From Thermoleophilia bacterium (GTDB taxonomy: Bacteria; Actinomycetota; Thermoleophilia; Gaiellales; JAICJC01): a stretch of 18,136 nt of DNA. The position numbers were made by a program, and so were the translations under genes. The DNA is taken from positions 1 through 18,136 of the forward strand of contig JAICJM010000066.1 in the NCBI GenBank assembly GCA_025928435.1, read 5' to 3'. The notes below the pieces were generated by a model that saw only the letters and a program-made list of their open reading frames with translations, made no database searches and was not told the origin of the DNA. Below are positions 16,780-18,136 of the stretch, one piece after another. Position 1 is the first letter of the stretch; each line of letters begins with the position of its first letter.

Positions 16780-17217
16780 TCATCCGGGCGCGTAGCCGCG
16801 CAGGCGGTTGCCGACCCGGCGCTGGCCGACGGCCGCGGTGACCGCGCGCACAAGCCAGGCGTTCATCGAGACGCCGTCGCGGGCGGCGGCGGCCTCGGCG
16901 TCGGCCTTCAGCCGCTCGGGCAGGCGCAGGGTGATCCGGGCCGAGGAGTCCTCCTCGGCGGCGGGTGGCGCCGGGGCGTCGGCGACGTAGGTGAGCTCGA
17001 CGTCGCGCCCGGCCAGCCGCACCTCGATGCGGCCCGCCGCCAGCTGCGAGCTCAGCTCCATCGCCGCCTCGGACAGGGCGTCGAGCAGCGCCAGACGCAT
17101 CGATGCGTCGAGCGCCGCCGACAGCCTCCCGGCCGACTCGACGAGCGCCTCGCCCCCGACAGCGGCCGCCGCCTCGAGGTCGGCCCGCACGGCTTCCACG
17201 ATGCGTGTTGTCTCCAT
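16780..17217 (-). CDS. Ribbon-helix-helix (HicB/Arc-like) DNA-binding protein
   Basis: A 145-residue protein in two parts. Residues 1-75 form a helical then beta-rich N-terminal domain (VEAVRADLEAAAAVGGEA, RIEVRLAGRDVELTYV) that I do not recognise. After an acidic, Pro/Ala-rich linker, residues 93-130 fit a ribbon-helix-helix fold: strand ARITLRLP, helix ERLKADAEAAAARDG and helix SMNAWLVRAVTAAV, as in HicB-family antitoxins. There is no HicA toxin next to it; the neighbours are a small protein and a DUF4097 protein, so a transcription regulator of this operon is more likely than a classical antitoxin. The promoter places transcription start at the ATG (leaderless), and two 11-bp direct repeats over it are a plausible autoregulatory operator. 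Confidence 0.82.
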   Translation of the reverse strand: METTRIVEAVRADLEAAAAVGGEALVESAGRLSAALDASMRLALLDALSEAAMELSSQLAAGRIEVRLAGRDVELTYVADAPAPPAAEEDSSARITLRLPERLKADAEAAAARDGVSMNAWLVRAVTAAVGQRRVGNRLRGYAPG

Positions 17218-17252
17218 GACGTCACTATGACATCATCAATGCCGTCTGTCAA
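17217..17252 (-). promoter_or_regulatory. Leaderless promoter of the RHH/DUF4097 operon with tandem operator-like repeats
   Basis: On the minus strand the -35 TTGACA (17252-17247) and the -10 CATAGT (17229-17224) are 17 bases apart; the ATG at 17217 follows the -10 by only six bases. Read on the plus strand, TGACGTCACTA (17217-17227) and TGACATCATCA (17228-17238) are adjacent 11-bp direct repeats matching at 9 of 11 positions and covering the -10 and start point. Ribbon-helix-helix repressors typically bind such tandem sites, so autoregulation is a reasonable inference. Confidence 0.7.
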
Positions 17253-17281
17253 GTGTCTCGCTGACGCGCCACCGCCGTCGA

Positions 17282-17287
17282 TACGCT
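17282..17287 (+). promoter_or_regulatory. Candidate -10 element (TACGCT) of the carboxylase gene
   Basis: TACGCT is followed by six bases and then GTG 17294, with no ribosome-binding site, matching the leaderless pattern of the response-regulator gene. CTGACG at 17261-17266 could be a -35, but the spacing of 15 is short. The region is shared back-to-back with the promoter of the RHH operon. Confidence 0.4.
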
Positions 17288-17293
17288 CCGCCC

Positions 17294-18136
17294 GTGCCGC
17301 GCATCGCCAGCCATCTCGACGCCGGCTCCGACGAGTTCCGGCGCAATCGCGAGCACATGCGCGGGCTGGTCGCCGAGCTCGAGCGCCACCTGGCCCGCGT
17401 CCGTGCCGGCGGCGGCGAGAAGGCCGTCGAGCGCCATCACGCCCGCGGCAAGCTGCTCGCTCGCGAGCGGGTGGAGCGCCTGGTCGACCCGGGCGCGGCG
17501 TTCCTCGAGCTCTCCCCCCTCGCGGCCCACGGGATGTACGAGGGCGAGGCCCCGAGCGCCGGCATCGTGACCGGGATCGGCCCGGTTGCGGGGCGCCCGT
17601 GCGTCGTCGTCGCCAACGACGCGACGGTGAAGGGCGGGAGCTACTTCCCGCTGACGGTGAAGAAGCACCTGCGGGCCCAGGAGATCGCGGCCCAGAACCG
17701 GCTGCCCTGCATCTACCTGGCCGACTCCGGCGGCGCCTTCCTGCCGCTCCAGGCCGAGGTCTTCCCCGACCGCGACCATTTCGGCCGCATCTTCTACAAC
17801 CAGGCCCGCATGTCGGCGGCCGGCATCCCCCAGATCGCGGTCGTCATGGGCTCGTGCACCGCCGGCGGCGCCTACGTGCCGGCGATGAGCGACGAGGCCG
17901 TGATCGTCAAGGGGACGGGCACGATCTTCCTGGGCGGGCCGCCGCTCGTGAAGGCGGCGACGGGCGAGGACGTCACCGCCGAGGAGCTCGGCGGCGCCGA
18001 CGTCCACGCGCGCCGAAGCGGGGTCGTCGACCACCTCGCAAACGACGACGAGCACGCCCTCTCCCTCACGCGCGAGATCGTCCGCCACCTCGGCGACCCG
18101 GCGCCGGAGCCGTGGCGGCGGCAGGAACCGGCAGAG
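17294..18136 (+). CDS. mccB: Acyl-CoA carboxylase beta subunit, methylcrotonoyl-CoA carboxylase type (3' end cut by window)
   Basis: Carboxyltransferase subunit that moves CO2 from carboxybiotin to an acyl-CoA; in the MCC branch the substrate is 3-methylcrotonyl-CoA of leucine degradation. 281 codons are visible, about half of the usual length. Landmarks are [22 protein letters not shown] (residues about 46-67, in two overlapping motifs), [38 protein letters not shown], then [17 protein letters not shown] (185-201) and [19 protein letters not shown]. The [13 protein letters not shown] and [11 protein letters not shown] blocks are characteristic of MCC beta and the related geranyl-CoA carboxylase, and differ from propionyl-CoA carboxylase. 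GTG 17294 is chosen because it gives the expected N-terminus and sits six bases after a -10. It is divergent from the RHH operon. Confidence 0.92.
   Translation, partial: MPRIASHLDAGSDEFRRNREHMRGLVAELERHLARVRAGGGEKAVERHHARGKLLARERVERLVDPGAAFLELSPLAAHGMYEGEAPSAGIVTGIGPVAGRPCVVVANDATVKGGSYFPLTVKKHLRAQEIAAQNRLPCIYLADSGGAFLPLQAEVFPDRDHFGRIFYNQARMSAAGIPQIAVVMGSCTAGGAYVPAMSDEAVIVKGTGTIFLGGPPLVKAATGEDVTAEELGGADVHARRSGVVDHLANDDEHALSLTREIVRHLGDPAPEPWRRQEPAE

Noticed and set aside
16780..17217. Classical HicAB toxin-antitoxin module
   Set aside because: The RHH protein is HicB-like only in its C-terminal domain, and no HicA-like double-stranded RNA-binding toxin is encoded beside it.

Overview
This is a very GC-rich bacterial window with many GTG/TTG starts, 4-nt gene overlaps and apparently leaderless promoters (TAnnnT about 6-8 nt before a start codon). 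That style, plus the gene content (acyl-CoA mutase with its own cobalamin adenosyltransferase, an MccB-type carboxylase, thiolase and 3-hydroxyacyl-CoA dehydrogenase, an HicB-like/DUF4097 operon), points to Actinomycetota, possibly the Thermoleophilia. The taxonomic placement is inference; there is no rRNA or other marker gene here.

Layout. (1) 1-2196, minus strand: a PduO-type cob(I)alamin adenosyltransferase overlaps, by GTGA, the large subunit of a B12-dependent acyl-CoA mutase that runs off the left edge. Its two substrate-selecting residues (F70, Q188) are those of isobutyryl-CoA mutase, not methylmalonyl-CoA mutase. (2) 2328-4017, plus strand: a small atypical receiver protein, a perfect palindrome, and an MFS transporter. 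(3) 4019-7277, minus strand: thiolase, 3-hydroxybutyryl-CoA dehydrogenase, SAM methyltransferase, then a small lipoprotein. (4) 7295-13620, plus strand: a complete tryptophan operon, trpL-E-G-D-C-F-B-A. It opens with a promoter, a 17-residue leader peptide holding three consecutive Trp codons, and an intrinsic terminator just before trpE: a classical attenuator. All six structural-gene junctions are 4-nt overlaps. trpF is divergent and has a palindromic repeat embedded in its reading frame. trpA ends inside another palindrome. (5) 13676-15763, plus strand: an OmpR-type response regulator and its histidine kinase, separated by a 203-nt element with perfect 20-bp terminal inverted repeats. (6) 15779-17217, minus strand: an operon of a ribbon-helix-helix protein, a 62-residue Pro/Ala-rich small protein and a DUF4097-type beta-repeat protein. 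(7) 17294-18136, plus strand: the 5' half of an MccB-type acyl-CoA carboxylase beta subunit, divergent from (6).

Together the flanking genes suggest branched-chain or short-chain acyl-CoA metabolism (carboxylase, thiolase, dehydrogenase, mutase) around a self-contained, attenuation-controlled Trp biosynthetic operon. The least explained parts are the inverted-repeat element between the two-component genes, the repeat-bearing trpF, and the RHH/small-protein/DUF4097 operon with tandem 11-bp repeats over its promoter. I found no tRNA, rRNA, CRISPR array or intact transposase.
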